A DNA stretch of 64,000 nucleotides, taken from positions 178,213-242,212 of the forward strand of contig MU400571.1 of NCBI GenBank assembly GCA_022578965.1. The letters run 5' to 3'. The DNA comes from Xylaria sp. FL1777 (lineage: Eukaryota; Ascomycota; Sordariomycetes; Xylariales; Xylariaceae). The notes beneath the pieces were generated by a model. The model saw only the letters and a program-made list of their open reading frames with translations, ran no database searches and was not told the DNA's origin. Positions 46,130-57,048 of the stretch are shown piece by piece; position 1 is the first letter of the stretch; each line of letters begins with the position of its first letter. The position numbers and the translations under genes are program-made.

Positions 46130-48986
46130 ATGGCCGCTAAAGCACCCTTCAAGACTACCTTTGCAGCGAAAGAAGTTATCCGCCCCATTTTCACCGGGGG
46201 TGCTGTTGCTATCGAGAAGAATACGCGCATATTGGCTACGACTCTGGGCGAAGATGCGATCCTAACCGACATCAAGACGGGGAAACACCTCGCAAAAGTT
46301 GAAGGAGTTGGTTCCTCCGTCTGTGCTACCTTCTCGGTCCTGCAGCTGACAGAGGATTCAATAGGATGGCGAACTCATATCGACACTGACTTGTAAGTTC
46401 GCTGCTTGTGAGGCAATGCGTCCGTGCCACTAACAAACACGATCTCGCTCATCAGTAACTCCTTCGGGCTCTCACCTCATAATCTGCTCCAGGTCCTTGT
46501 CTATGCGGATCTACTCCCTACAGAAGACGCCGACGACGGATTCGATAGACCCTCAACTTGTGAGGACCGTACGACCGCATGCTACCCCCGTCGTTGTCCT
46601 CGCCGTTGACAGGACGAGTACCTTGCTTGCGACTGGTGGTACCGATGGCTCGATCAAGGTCTGGGATATCAATGGCGGTTACGTCACTCATACCTTTCGC
46701 GGCCCTAGTGTTCTGGTGTCCGCGCTCTTGTTCTTCGAGCTGGCGACCAGCTCGAAGAAACAGCCAGAGACTAAAGACTCGGATAAGAAGAAGCGGAGGA
46801 ATTCTAGGACTGCACACAACAGCGATGACGACCATGATGAGGAAGTCCCAGCCACAGCAAGATTCAGGCTTGCGTCGGGTAGTCAGGATGGTAAAGTGCG
46901 CGTCTGGGATTTACACAAAAGGAGCGTCGTTGCCAATCTCGACTCTCATGTATCTGACGTTCGCGGCCTCGACTACTCCCCCGCCCAGAATGCGCTGGTG
47001 ACTGCAAGCAGAGACAAGACAATTCGGTGGTGGGATACGAGGTCATGGAAACCGAGCAAAGTTATCCCCAGTTTCGAGTTGGTCGAGGCAGTAGGGTTCA
47101 TTGAAGACGGCCAATTAACCTATACTGCTGGGTCAAATGGATGCTTGCGAATCTGGCAAACAGATACTGGTCGTGAGCTGACCACAGAGCAGAAGACAAA
47201 ACCAGAAGCTGAGGCTTTTGTTTCTGCAGTGTATCAGCCAGGCTTTCCATTCATTGTGTGTGTCCAAGTGGATCATACCATAGCTCTCTTCAATATCCCC
47301 ACGGAGAGAACCACGTCCGCAATTGCACCGCCTGAGCCATTCCGTCGTATATCAGGCACACACGACGACATTATCGACCTACGGTATCTTCTGCCGGACT
47401 ATTCTGTGATGGCCCTGGCTACAAATTCCGAAGACATTCGTATTGTTTCTGTGTCAGAACCAAGCGACAGCACTGCCCTGGTACAATCCGAATATTTCGG
47501 TCAGGACATTGCGCTGCTTAAAGGTCATGACGATATTATTATCACACTTGATGTCGACTGGTCTGGCCACTGGGTTGCTACGGGTGCGAAAGACAACTCG
47601 GCCAAAATCTGGAGAATAGACCCTAAGAACAACTCTTACACCTGCTGGGTGACATTCCAGGGGCATGCTGAATCTGTTAGTGCCGTAGCATTACCTCGCG
47701 TTCGGCCTGTGGATGGATCAAAGGCCCACGCCGATCCTCTTAACTACCCGCCACAATTTTTGGTAACAGGTTCTTCCGACCAGACCATTAAGAGATGGGA
47801 GATACCCAAAGAGCAACAACAACAACGTGCGAAACCAGGCATTCGGGCCTCGTATACACGAAAAGCTCACGACAAGGACATCAACGCCATTGATGTTAGC
47901 AACAACGCACAATTGTTCGCCTCTGCCTCTCAAGATAAGGTCGTCAAGATCTGGTCACTAGAAGAGGGCGAGGTTCAGGGGATACTCCGTGGCCACCGCA
48001 GAGGTGTTTGGTCTGTCTCCTTTGCTCCTTCCAACACGCCGGTACTCCAGGGCGAACAAGGCTCGGTATCTGGTAAAGGTGTGGTAATAACTGGAAGTGG
48101 TGACAAGACTATCAAGCTTTGGAGTCTCGCAGACTATTCATGTCTCAGAACCTTTGAGGGACACTCTAATAGCGTCCTCAAAGTAACCTGGCTAAAGGTC
48201 CCACCACCGGAGGAACGTTCTAAGAAGCCTATACTCATCGCTAGTGCTGGTGGCGATGGTTTAGTAAAAGTATGGGATGTTAACTCGAGTGAAAATGAGT
48301 GCACTCTCGACAATCATGAAGACCGGGTCTGGGCTCTAGCTGTTCACCCGGATACTAACATGATCGTTTCTGGAAGCGGTGACTCAACTGTAACGTTCTG
48401 GCAAGATACGTCAACAGAAACCCAAATAGCATCAAACGAGGCAGCCCTTAAGCTCATCGAACAAGAACAGGAACTTGACAACTATGAATACGCAGGAGCT
48501 TACCGCGAAGCTATCACATTAGCTCTCCAACTAAATCATCCCCGCAAACTTCAGGGGCTGTTCGAGAAGGTGGTTAATTCGAAAACACCCGATGCAGGCA
48601 GCCTGTCAGGCCTAAAACCTGTCGACGAGGTTCTGGCTACCTTATCAGATGAACAACTATTCCTGCTTCTACTGAGACTGCGAGACTGGAATACTAATGC
48701 GAGAACGGCGCCGATGGCGCAGCGTATCCTGTGGACGGTTGTGAAAAGCTACCCAGTCAGTCGCTTATCAGGCCTTTCCGTGAGAGGGGCCAAGGGCCAG
48801 AAAAGTCTAAAAGAGGTGCTCAACGCTCTTAGAGTCTACACAGAGAGACACTACAAGCGCATGGAAGAGCTGGTTGATGAGAGCTATTTAGTAGAATATA
48901 CCTTGAGGGAAATGAATACTTTGGCGCCGGATTTGGACAACATGAAGTTGACAGACGGCATGGATACTGATGTAATAATGACTTGA
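46130..48986 (+). CDS. UTP13: U3 snoRNP/SSU processome WD40 protein UTP13
   Basis: This is a nucleolar subunit of the UTP-B complex in the small-subunit processome, needed for early cuts of pre-18S rRNA. Exons are 46130-46306, 46365-46392 and 46456-48986, giving 911 residues. The 28-nt second exon is needed to rebuild LAKVEG-DGELISTLTL-TPSGSHLIICSRSL. Many WD40 repeats follow with GSQDGKVRVWDL, ASRDKTIRWWD, GAKDNSAKIWRI, GSSDQTIKRWEI, SASQDKVVKIWSL, GSGDKTIKLWSL and GGDGLVKVWDV, suiting two propellers. The Utp13 C-terminal helical domain is visible after residue 740 (LDNYEYAGAYREAITLALQL, HPRKLQGLFEKVV). An acidic/basic insert (residues 150-190) enlarges one propeller loop. The first intron has an unusual GTTGGT donor. 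Confidence 0.93.
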
Positions 48987-49503
48987 ATGTAACTCCCATA
49001 AGCTAAAATACTAGGTATATCATTCTACTGAGCTAGAGACCAGGTCGACTTTCACGGTATTCGAGCGTGAATTCATTTTATCTTCAGTTAAGAGAGTTAT
49101 GGATTCTTTCTCTGAGGTTTAAGCTAAGCCTCTGGGTACCTACTTCTGCCGGCCGGTCAAAACAAGGGACCTGTAGCTAAGGTATATAAGAGATGTAACC
49201 GCTTTCCTTAGGTTGCATAGCTCAATAAAATATTGAATAACAAAATAAGCCGAGGTACTTTAAAAAGACCAATTTTATTTCTATTGTAATAAACAGTCAC
49301 TGCGTTTTGTTTCTCTTGTGTGCTGATCTGTTGTGATCTAGTGTTAAATAAATTGTTAAATAATCTGCAAACGCTTAATTAATGTTCACTATTGTGTAAA
49401 ACGTAGGTTTCATATAACATTGCTTGATAAGAAGAACTATTTTTGTTAGTTGTAATTAGATTACATAGTTTGGGTAATATTAGAGAAATAAGAAAAAAAG
49501 AAT
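48987..49503. other. Interval between UTP13 and tRNA-Asn
   Basis: This 0.5 kb holds the UTP13 3' region and an A+T-rich stretch. Except for the tRNA terminator next to the tRNA I see no feature. Confidence 0.55.
49493..49499 (-). terminator. RNA polymerase III terminator of tRNA-Asn
   Basis: On the minus strand a run of seven T begins four bases after the discriminator base of the tRNA, the usual Pol III stop signal. Confidence 0.85.
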
Positions 49504-49577
49504 CTCCCCGGGAAAGGCTCGAACTTTCAACCTCCTGATTAACAGTCAGACGCGCTAGCCGATTGCGCCACCGAGGA
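49504..49577 (-). tRNA. tRNA-Asn (anticodon GTT)
   Basis: The 74-nt sequence (with discriminator, no CCA) folds into a full cloverleaf. The acceptor stem pairs TCCTCGG with CCGGGGA, with one T-G wobble. The D arm is GCGCAATCGGCTAGCGC. The anticodon stem-loop is TCTGA-CTGTTAA-TCAGG with anticodon GTT at 49543-49541. The T arm is GAAAG-TTCGAGC-CTTTC. There is no intron. The internal boxes provide the Pol III promoter. Confidence 0.96.
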
Positions 49578-49812
49578 CTGTTGGGAATTTGTGCCCTTGG
49601 ATAATCTTGAAACCATGACAACAGGCGGCTCTAGAAGCCTAGCCACATTGTGGCGCTAGCTTATCGGGTAGACCAGAGGATGAATTTTTGGTGTAGAAGA
49701 TCTATGACCACGATCATTGTATATCAGTATTTCCGGTATCATTCCTGCATCCTCGCTTTTCGCGATGCTATGAGCTATCATAAAGTAATATGGTGGTGAT
49801 GCAGCCATTCCG

Positions 49813-52179
49813 ATGAGGTTCGCGGATTTTATCCTGGATCTGGCGGCTGTGGCCAAAGCCTCCCGGTCCGTAGCTTCAAAGCACTTAGAGCTGCGCGCAA
49901 GACAAATCGACCGTTATGGCCGGACATCCAGCATTGTAAGGTCATTACGGGATGATCGGAATAAATCTCAAGGGAGCGCTGATGTAGCGTCCACAAAAGT
50001 TGCTGCAGACGAGGCAAGCGATGGCCTCCAAAAATCATCGCATGGTGATGCGCCAATACAGCCCGACCCAGTCAGCGGCACGGAATCAAGAGCGAGTAAA
50101 GCCGGGGCATCCGAAGGTATCCCTAGTAGTCTGAAAACAGAGCTCCATCGAGTCTTTCAACGTGGTTCGTCCCTGGGGGATGCAGCGGCTCAACGACCTA
50201 CACCTCTCCGGCTAGATGAAAGCGCTATCCTCAAGCAGCTGAAGGAGAAGGTGAGCCTGGGTCAGAAGGATTACACAAACCCAACTTCAGAGGAAGTAGA
50301 CAATTCACAGGAAGATGTACCTCCAGGTATTAACATTGATGTTTTCCATACGAGCCGGGGTTCTCAAATGCTTGAGGGACAGATTCGACCTAAGGCACCG
50401 CCTTCGAAGCCTAGCTGGTTCAAAGATTTTGGACATGGCGAGCCGAAGATTCTTGATGGACACAAGGGTGGAAAACCCCTTCCGTCTATTTCGAAAGCCT
50501 CAGGCCAGGGAAGATCTCCGGTTGAGGAGAGTGCTGCGGCTGCGGATGTGGCTATTGCGAGCCCGCAATTGGGAGGATCACGGAGCTCATCGGTTGAAGA
50601 GAAGCCCACGCCTTCAATTGCGGTAGATGCAGATGTGCACCCAAAAATAGCTGGGGAAGAGATACCTACTCAACTCCCCCAAAGCCAATCATCAAATACT
50701 CAAGAACCCGATACTCGACATATAGAACGGGAACAAACTCAAATAAACTCCGAAACCCAAGAAACCCTTCCGCGAGAGGAGTTTTATTCCAAGAAACCGG
50801 CGGGGACCATGGAGTCTTCGCTTGAAGAGCCTTCTACACCAGTATATGCTCTTCGAGAATCCAAAGTACCAGCAACTCGTCTAGGTCGCATATGGAATTA
50901 TGGCGGCTTAGCAGCCGGTATGTTGGGAGGGGCTCTCACTGAGGGACTCAGCAGAAGCTTCGGTGGCGGCGGACAAGGCCCCGTCATGTTCAGCGCTGGC
51001 AACATGGAAAGATTAGTAGCGAAGCTGTCAAGGATGAGGGGGGCGGCTCTGAAACTGGGTCAGATGATGAGCTTCCAGGACTCCAAGATGTTGCCGGAGC
51101 CCATACGGGAGGTCCTGCAACGCGTCCAGGACCGAGCGGACTATATGCCTGCACGGCAGCGAGATCGCGTACTCGCGGAGAGTCTAGGCCTCGAGTGGCG
51201 CGACATATTCGAAGACTTCGAGGAGACTCCTATCGCCGCGGCATCTATCGGGCAAGTCCATCGCGCAACGCTGAAGACAGGCGAAAAGGTCGCCGTCAAG
51301 ATCCAATTCCCCGGGGTTGCGGACTCGATCAACTCGGACCTAGACAACATCTCCATGCTACTGATGGCGTCCGGGATGCTGCCCAAGGGCCTCTACCTGA
51401 ACAAGACGATCGACAACATGCGCACGGAGCTGGGCTGGGAGTGCGACTACGAGCGCGAGCTTGCGTGCGGTAGGCGATACAAGGCGCTCCTCGCGGACGA
51501 GGGCGACGTGTTCGCCGTGCCGCAGATCTACGCGCAGGCCTCAGGGAAACACGTGCTAACGATGCAGTTCATGGAGGGCGTGGGAGTGACGCGGGTGAAG
51601 TCGTTCACGCAGGCGCAGCGCGACTGGATCGGCACGCAGATCCTGCGGCTGTGCCTGCGCGAGATCGTCGAGTTCCGCTTCATGCAGACGGACCCCAACT
51701 GGACCAACTTCCTGTACAACGCGGCGACGGGGCGGCTCGAGCTGCTCGACTTCGGCGCCTCGCGCGAGTTCCCGGCGCGCTTCGTCGCGCAGTACGTCTC
51801 GCTGCTGGCGGCGGCCGCGCGCCGCGACCGCGACGCCGTCGTCGACTACTCGCGGCGCCTGGGCTACCTCACGGGCCACGAGAGCCACGCCATGCTCGAC
51901 GCCCACGTGGCCAGCATCCTGACGCTCGCGGAGCCCTTCCTGCGGTCCGCGCCCGAGGTCTACGACTTCGCCGACCAGACCATCACCGAGCGCGTCCGGG
52001 ACCTCATCCCCGTCATGGTGCGCGAGCGCCTCAGCCCGCCGCCCGAGGAGACGTACAGTCTGCACCGCAAGCTCAGCGGCGCGTTCCTGCTCTGCGCTCG
52101 CCTCGGCAGTCGCGTGAGGTGTCGCGACTTATTCGAGAGCGCGCTTGAGAAGGCCGATCTCGAAGAAGCCCGGGATTGA
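49813..52179 (+). CDS. COQ8: Mitochondrial ABC1/COQ8 (ADCK-type) atypical kinase for ubiquinone synthesis
   Basis: COQ8 is a protein-kinase-like ATPase of the mitochondrial inner membrane that supports the coenzyme Q biosynthetic complex. The model is a single exon of 788 residues. The start MRFADFILDLAAVAKASRSV resembles fungal COQ8 N-termini. A long poorly conserved region (residues about 50-330) precedes the kinase-like core, which carries the ABC1 hallmarks: KLGQMMSFQD (KxGQ, near 414), AAASIGQVHRA (A-rich loop, near 475), VAVKIQFPG (ATP-binding Lys), FMQTDPNWTNFLY (near 623) and LLDFGASREF (DFG, near 646). All key residues appear intact. From about 51.2 kb the gene becomes much richer in G+C at third positions than its 5' half. 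It converges with RRP36. Confidence 0.94.
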   Translation: MRFADFILDLAAVAKASRSVASKHLELRARQIDRYGRTSSIVRSLRDDRNKSQGSADVASTKVAADEASDGLQKSSHGDAPIQPDPVSGTESRASKAGASEGIPSSLKTELHRVFQRGSSLGDAAAQRPTPLRLDESAILKQLKEKVSLGQKDYTNPTSEEVDNSQEDVPPGINIDVFHTSRGSQMLEGQIRPKAPPSKPSWFKDFGHGEPKILDGHKGGKPLPSISKASGQGRSPVEESAAAADVAIASPQLGGSRSSSVEEKPTPSIAVDADVHPKIAGEEIPTQLPQSQSSNTQEPDTRHIEREQTQINSETQETLPREEFYSKKPAGTMESSLEEPSTPVYALRESKVPATRLGRIWNYGGLAAGMLGGALTEGLSRSFGGGGQGPVMFSAGNMERLVAKLSRMRGAALKLGQMMSFQDSKMLPEPIREVLQRVQDRADYMPARQRDRVLAESLGLEWRDIFEDFEETPIAAASIGQVHRATLKTGEKVAVKIQFPGVADSINSDLDNISMLLMASGMLPKGLYLNKTIDNMRTELGWECDYERELACGRRYKALLADEGDVFAVPQIYAQASGKHVLTMQFMEGVGVTRVKSFTQAQRDWIGTQILRLCLREIVEFRFMQTDPNWTNFLYNAATGRLELLDFGASREFPARFVAQYVSLLAAAARRDRDAVVDYSRRLGYLTGHESHAMLDAHVASILTLAEPFLRSAPEVYDFADQTITERVRDLIPVMVRERLSPPPEETYSLHRKLSGAFLLCARLGSRVRCRDLFESALEKADLEEARD

Positions 52180-52594
52180 GCGATTCGGGTTGCAGATCCA
52201 CTCTGTAAAGATACGTAATATTGTACTAGCATTCAGGGTAATCGTTGCTCGGAAGTGTAGATTAATTGTATGGTAGGTATATAGCATAGGCTTGAGCCCC
52301 TTATAGACAGACGGCAAGACAAATCACGTGTGTATTACGAGTTCTGCAAAACTCAGCTCTTTGACAATAATATTTAATTTTTCGCCTTGGCTTGGTGAGA
52401 AAGAAGCATTCGTCTCAGTATGCTGTACACGCTGTCATGACTTCTCCTCGTTACAAATCTACATCGATTTCGATCATTCCTAGAAACCGGGGGATTATTG
52501 TCTCTAGAGTAGAGCTGCTAGTCCGGGGGGTAATTAACCAAAAAGAATAGGATAGTCGCTCGATCCTCGTCTCCTTTTTTCACAATATCCCCTG
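52180..52594. other. Gene-free interval between convergent COQ8 and RRP36
   Basis: This 0.4 kb holds the 3' ends of both genes and nothing else I can support. Confidence 0.65.
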
Positions 52595-53596
52595 TCATGC
52601 GGCGCCCCGTCTCGCAACGGGCATATTCCTCCTCTCCCTCGCAGTAAGTTTCTTCCTCCTGCGCTCGATCGTGCGGTCGACCTGCTTCTTCTTCATGCCG
52701 GCGAAACGATCCAGGAGCAGCTGCTTCTTCTGCTCGCTCTTCTTCAGGTAGAAGGGCTTCTTGCCCTGCGCCACGAGCTCCTTCTCCTGGCGCCTGTGCT
52801 GTGCGACGAGCTCGCGCTCCGCGTCCCGCTTCACCTGCGTCTCCTTGCGGCTCTGCATCGACTTCAGGGTCCGCGCCAGCTCCTCCCTCTCCTCCGCCGA
52901 CTTGGTCTTCTTGATGGTGGCCTTGAGCTGCGCCATCTCCGAGTCCCGGTACTCGTCTAGGAAGGCGTAGGCTTTGCGCGCTCGCGCCTCGTCTACTGCG
53001 CCCGACGCTGACGAGAACCGCGGATCTCGGGAGGCGACTGTAGGCACGCTCACTACTTGGCGCTTGCGTGATACTTGGCGCTTGCTTGACATCTCTGTCG
53101 GAGCGTGTTTGGAGGATCGCTGGGGTTTGGGTGGGTTCGAGGACTTCGCGTCGGGCTTTGAGTGGTGGCGGTCGTCCTTCTTCTCTTCTTCTCCTTCCTC
53201 TTCGTCGTCGCTAGTCTTTATTTTGCGCCCTTTCTTCCGCTGTATACCGGGCATTGACGCCTGTGCTTTTGCGAGGGCGCCAAAGGAAACTTGTGCCACG
53301 GCTGATGAGAAGTGTTCATCCTCCTCGTCCCCTTCTTCGCTGTCATCTTCACCGGCAGATGCGGAATCCGACTATCAATCCAATTCAGCAAGTCGTTGTT
53401 TGGAGTTAGTCGGCGGGTTTCCGCTTACCTCGCCCGAAATCTGCCCTTCTCTGTCGCTCACGCCGTCCAAGTCGCTGTCTTCTTCTTCGCTGTATTCCTC
53501 TACTTCGGGCTCTACATCTTCCCTCCGAGCACGTACTCGTCTCTGTAAACCACTAACAACAGGCAGTTTCCGTTTGTGAGATGTAGTGGGCGGCAT
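52595..53596 (-). CDS. RRP36: rRNA biogenesis protein RRP36
   Basis: RRP36 is a nucleolar component of the 90S pre-ribosome, needed for early pre-18S rRNA processing. Exons on the minus strand are 53596-53429 and 53371-52595, giving 314 residues. The 57-nt intron (53428-53372, donor GTAAGC, branch CTAAC) is phase 0 and joins GQISGE to SDSASAGEDD. The N-terminal half is acidic and disordered. The conserved RRP36 domain starts at DPRFSSASGAVDEARARKAY and runs through FLDEYRDSEM, KKTKSAEEREEL and LLLDRFAGMKKKQVDRTIER, ending in a basic tail. Length agrees with yeast (about 300). The start at 53596 gives the typical short basic leader MPPTTSHKRKLP. It diverges from an FCP1/NIF-like gene. Confidence 0.92.
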
Positions 53597-53916
53597 TTCG
53601 TCTATGGATGAAGAACTCTTGGTGTGAAGTATCAAGCTTGCTAAATGACAACCTCTATGTAGTACTTAGTTACTTACTCATAAGCTACACTGATGCGACC
53701 CACCCAAAAAATTGGCGGGGATAAGATAAATGCCCCGCTGTCCCGCATTATCATTCTATCGATAAGTGATTAGTGATTGCGCTAAGGTAAGACAGCCAAT
53801 GCAGACTACAGGGACCCCTGTTTCCACTGCACGCCTTGTCTTTTGTGTACTGGCTCACTGAAGTTCCAAGAAGTTCTGGTAGTTTGCTCTCTTTGTTTTG
53901 GGAAGTGGTTGCGCCG
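53597..53916. promoter_or_regulatory. Divergent promoter region of RRP36 and the FCP1/NIF-like gene
   Basis: This 320-bp interval separates two divergently transcribed starts. Apart from an A-rich box near 53.71 kb I see no defined element. The right boundary depends on which start of the plus-strand gene is real. Confidence 0.4.
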
Positions 53917-55152
53917 ATGCAGATGAGATTGAATTCTTGTTATATGCGTGGCTTCTTCCACAGAAGTGTCGGCCACATAAATAGAAGGCTCCCTACACTG
54001 CCCCTCGTCCAAACCCGCAGTTGCACGAGCACAAACCCGCCGTCTTCGTCACCATCTCCGTCACCATCTCCGTCACCGTCGCCTGTAACGACCACCACAT
54101 CGCAAATCACCAACTTGCGCGGCGGTCACACAGCCAATACAGCCTCCATTATGACGGCAGGAAGCTTTAGCTATGCCGGATACATAAACTCGAACGCCGC
54201 TGTTTTCAATTCGCGTGCACCCAACTTCGATCCAGTCGACGAGAGTCAGCTGAGCTCTACTAGTACGCTCGGCCTGTCAAGCCCCTTCCATCCACCCGCC
54301 TCGATTTCTCAACCTCGGCCAGGGTCCGATCCAGTCGCACAGTAAGTTCGGTGCTTCTTGCCGTACTCTGGAAGTCCTCGCGCTAATTGTCCATATTGTA
54401 GAAGCCCGAGTGCGACTACGGGCTCACCGAATGCTCGACGGCCACCCTCGCCGAACGCAATACAGTCGCGAGGAGGAAAACGCGATAAGACCTCCCAGCC
54501 CTCGCGAGAATCCGGTGGTATTCCCGACCCTACGCCGGAGTATCTTGCGCTCGCCTCGCATCCGCCTTTCCTACTTCCACACCCGCGCAGCTTGTTGGTG
54601 GTCGTCGACCTAAACGGCACGCTACTTCATCGACCCAATCGTTTTAATCCCACCCGCTTCGTCGAACGCCCGTTTGCGCGACCATTCCTCTCCTACTGCG
54701 TCAATACATTCACCGTTGTGATATGGTCATCAGCGCGTCCCGACAACGTCAGTAACATGTGCAAACAACTGTTAAGCCCCGAAGACCGCGCCAAAGTCGT
54801 CGCAGTTTGGGGCCGAGATAGCTTCGGGCTCTCGAAAGCCGATTACAACCAGAGAGTGCAATGTTATAAGCGGCTATCGGCGCTGTGGAATGATCCCGTC
54901 ATTTCTGCAAGCCATCCCGATGGGGATAAATGGAGTCAGCTCAACACGGTGCTGGTGGATGACTCCTTCGAAAAGGCAAGAAGTGAGCCCTTTAATCTGG
55001 TTCAAATCCCAGATTTTACAGGCGACGCAAATGAGCCTGGTTTCATCTTACCCCAGGTTCACGATTATTTGAATGAGTGCAGTCAGCAATCAAACGTCAG
55101 CGCATATATGAAAGGTCGGCCTTTTAAGATCAAACCTGAGTTCACCCTATAA
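53917..55152 (+). CDS. FCP1/NIF (NLI-interacting factor)-like HAD phosphatase family protein
   Basis: This protein has an FCP1-homology HAD domain, related to CTD phosphatases. Exons are 53917-54341 and 54402-55152, giving 391 residues; the intron has donor GTAAGT and acceptor TGTAG and joins DPVAQ to SPSATTG. The start is uncertain: 53923 and 53941 are equally possible, and a basic N-terminus (MRGFFHRSVGHINRRLP) hints at a mitochondrial leader. A Ser-Pro repeat follows, coded by a 12-bp DNA repeat near 54.05-54.08 kb. The HAD core shows VVVDLNGTLLHRP (residue about 211), VVIWSSARPDN and NTVLVDDSFEKA. Motif I reads DLNGT, not the usual DxDxT, so the acid/base Asp is Asn and catalysis is in doubt. 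It is not TIM50-like beyond the shared fold. Confidence 0.82.
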
Positions 55153-56014
55153 ATCCCAGGTGTCTTGTTACATACGAGGTTGTGGTTGTATAAAAATCGG
55201 GATATCTCGCGTTGGCATAGGAGTTGTAAAGCCAACATGTCTACATATAGGAGGGGCTTGTCTATACTTGGTGAGACCAGGATTTGGAACAGGGCAGAGG
55301 TATGGCCCAGCCATGATAGATGTAGATGCGTGTAGACGGATATAAACGACGACATGATACCCCATTGCTCAAGTAGAATTGAGCATTTGATAGACCTAGA
55401 AGGCTATTGTAAGAATATATGCCCCTCCCTCATATACCAGCTTGATTGGATGAAATCATTAACGATGACTTGAGATGAAGTAAGGTAGAGACAACATTGA
55501 TCCACTCGATTGCTATGTTAGACTCCCTATTCTGAGCGTCTACTAGTCCAAAAAAAAGTTGATGGAAAGCGTCGGCTATGGGGCTTTGATCCGGGGAAGC
55601 GGTAAACTAAAAGATAGAGGATAGACCCGCTTCTACCTCTGGGCGACTCCACGGAGTATTATCGTGTAGATCGACTATAAGTTAACTTAACCCGTTACAT
55701 TTGTATGAATATTTCTAACCCGGACAAAAGAAGGCTGCTCCGCCCCAACGACGTTCTCACCTTGTTTGGTCCGCTTGGGCAGCAATTCAGCTCGTTTTAG
55801 AAGACCTATCACATTCCACCTCACCGCGTCACGTCATCGCATCTCATCTCACTGCCACTTCAGACAACTTAGACAAAGTTAGACAAGTTAGACAAAGAAC
55901 AGCAACAGCAGCCGACTAAAAGATCTAATCATCTCATTCCGATACCCGCCTAGGTGGTTAAACGAGCACAAAAAAAGAACCGAGGAAGAGAGAGAGGAGC
56001 AAAGCTGGATAGCT
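55153..56014. other. Gene-free interval
   Basis: This 0.86 kb holds the 3' end of the phosphatase-like gene and the promoter of the tricarboxylate-type carrier. Direct repeats of TTAGACAAGTTAGACAAA type lie at about 55.87-55.89 kb in the likely leader. No gene is seen. Confidence 0.55.
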
Positions 56015-57048
56015 ATGGTAGCAGCAGACGCGGAAGGCAAGAAGGCATCACCGCTGGTATCCCTTCTCGCGGGTGGCATCGCGGGAGGCGTCGAGGCAGC
56101 TTGTAAGATTCTCTGCTTTTTAAAAGATTCTTGTCTACATCTTTACTGAGTTTCGTTTATAGGTACGTATCCCTTCGAGTTCGCCAAAACGCGCGTGCAG
56201 CTCTACGGCCATGAGGGTGTCCGCAACCCATTTGCGGTTGTCGCTCGGGTGGCGCGTCAGGAGGGATTCAAGGCTTTGTATAAGGGGTGCTCTACTATGA
56301 TAGTGGTACGTTGTTCTAAAGATGGCATGGGTTAAGTGGCCGAGCCTGCTGGTTCAGAACTACGTCACCCCTGAAGGACGACCGCTGATCGCAGATTCAG
56401 GGCTCAATAGGTAAAGATGCGGCGCGGTTTGTGATGTTCGACAGCATCCGGTCGTTCTTTGAAGACCCGGTGACGCATCGTCTCGGCCTGTGGCAGTCTA
56501 TCGCATCGGGTATGGTGACAGGCGTGATGGCCTCGACGGTGATCGTCACGCCCACCGAGCGGATAAAAACTGCGTTGATCGACGACGCCCGTACAGGTCG
56601 ACGGTTCCGCTCGCCATGGCACTGCGTCGCCGTGCTGTATCGCGAGCAAGGCTTCCGCGGTGCCCTGTACTCAGGCTACGCGGCGACGACACTCAAGCAG
56701 ATCGGCACCACGGGCTTTCGGCTGGGGACGTACTCGGCAATTAAAGACTGGGAGCGCTCGAAAGGAATCCCGGTCGATGGGGCCCTGACGAGTTTTGCCA
56801 ACGGCGCAGTCGCCGGCACGATTACCACGTTTGCCACGCAGCCGTTCGATACGGTGAAGACGATGGCGCAGCAGGCTAGGCGCAAGGGAACTATGGATTC
56901 CGTTCGTGCGATCATGGCCGAAGATGGGATCCGTGGGTTCTGGCGCGGCACAGTAATGCGCCTTGGGCGGACTGTTTTGGCCGGTGGTATATTATTCACA
57001 GCTAACGAAGAAGCTACAAAGGTTCTTAAACTCATACTTGGACAATAA
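56015..57048 (+). CDS. Mitochondrial carrier, tricarboxylate (citrate) transporter type
   Basis: This is an inner-membrane carrier of the CTP1-type group, expected to exchange citrate for malate or a similar acid. Exons are 56015-56102, 56163-56305 and 56401-57048, giving 292 residues, the standard size for a six-helix carrier. The joins restore VEAACTYPFEFAKTRVQL and CSTMIVGSIGKDAARFVMFD. Three signature motifs are complete: YPFEFAKTR, TPTERIKTA and QPFDTVKTM. LLAGGIAGGVEA opens the first helix and FANGAVAGTITTFATQPFD the fifth. The exact substrate cannot be settled without comparing contact-site residues. It converges with a DJ-1/PfpI gene. Confidence 0.9.

Noticed and set aside
51556..52148. 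Long frames overlapping the 3' half of COQ8 in other frames
   Set aside because: Result from high GC third positions; the COQ8 frame has all kinase motifs.
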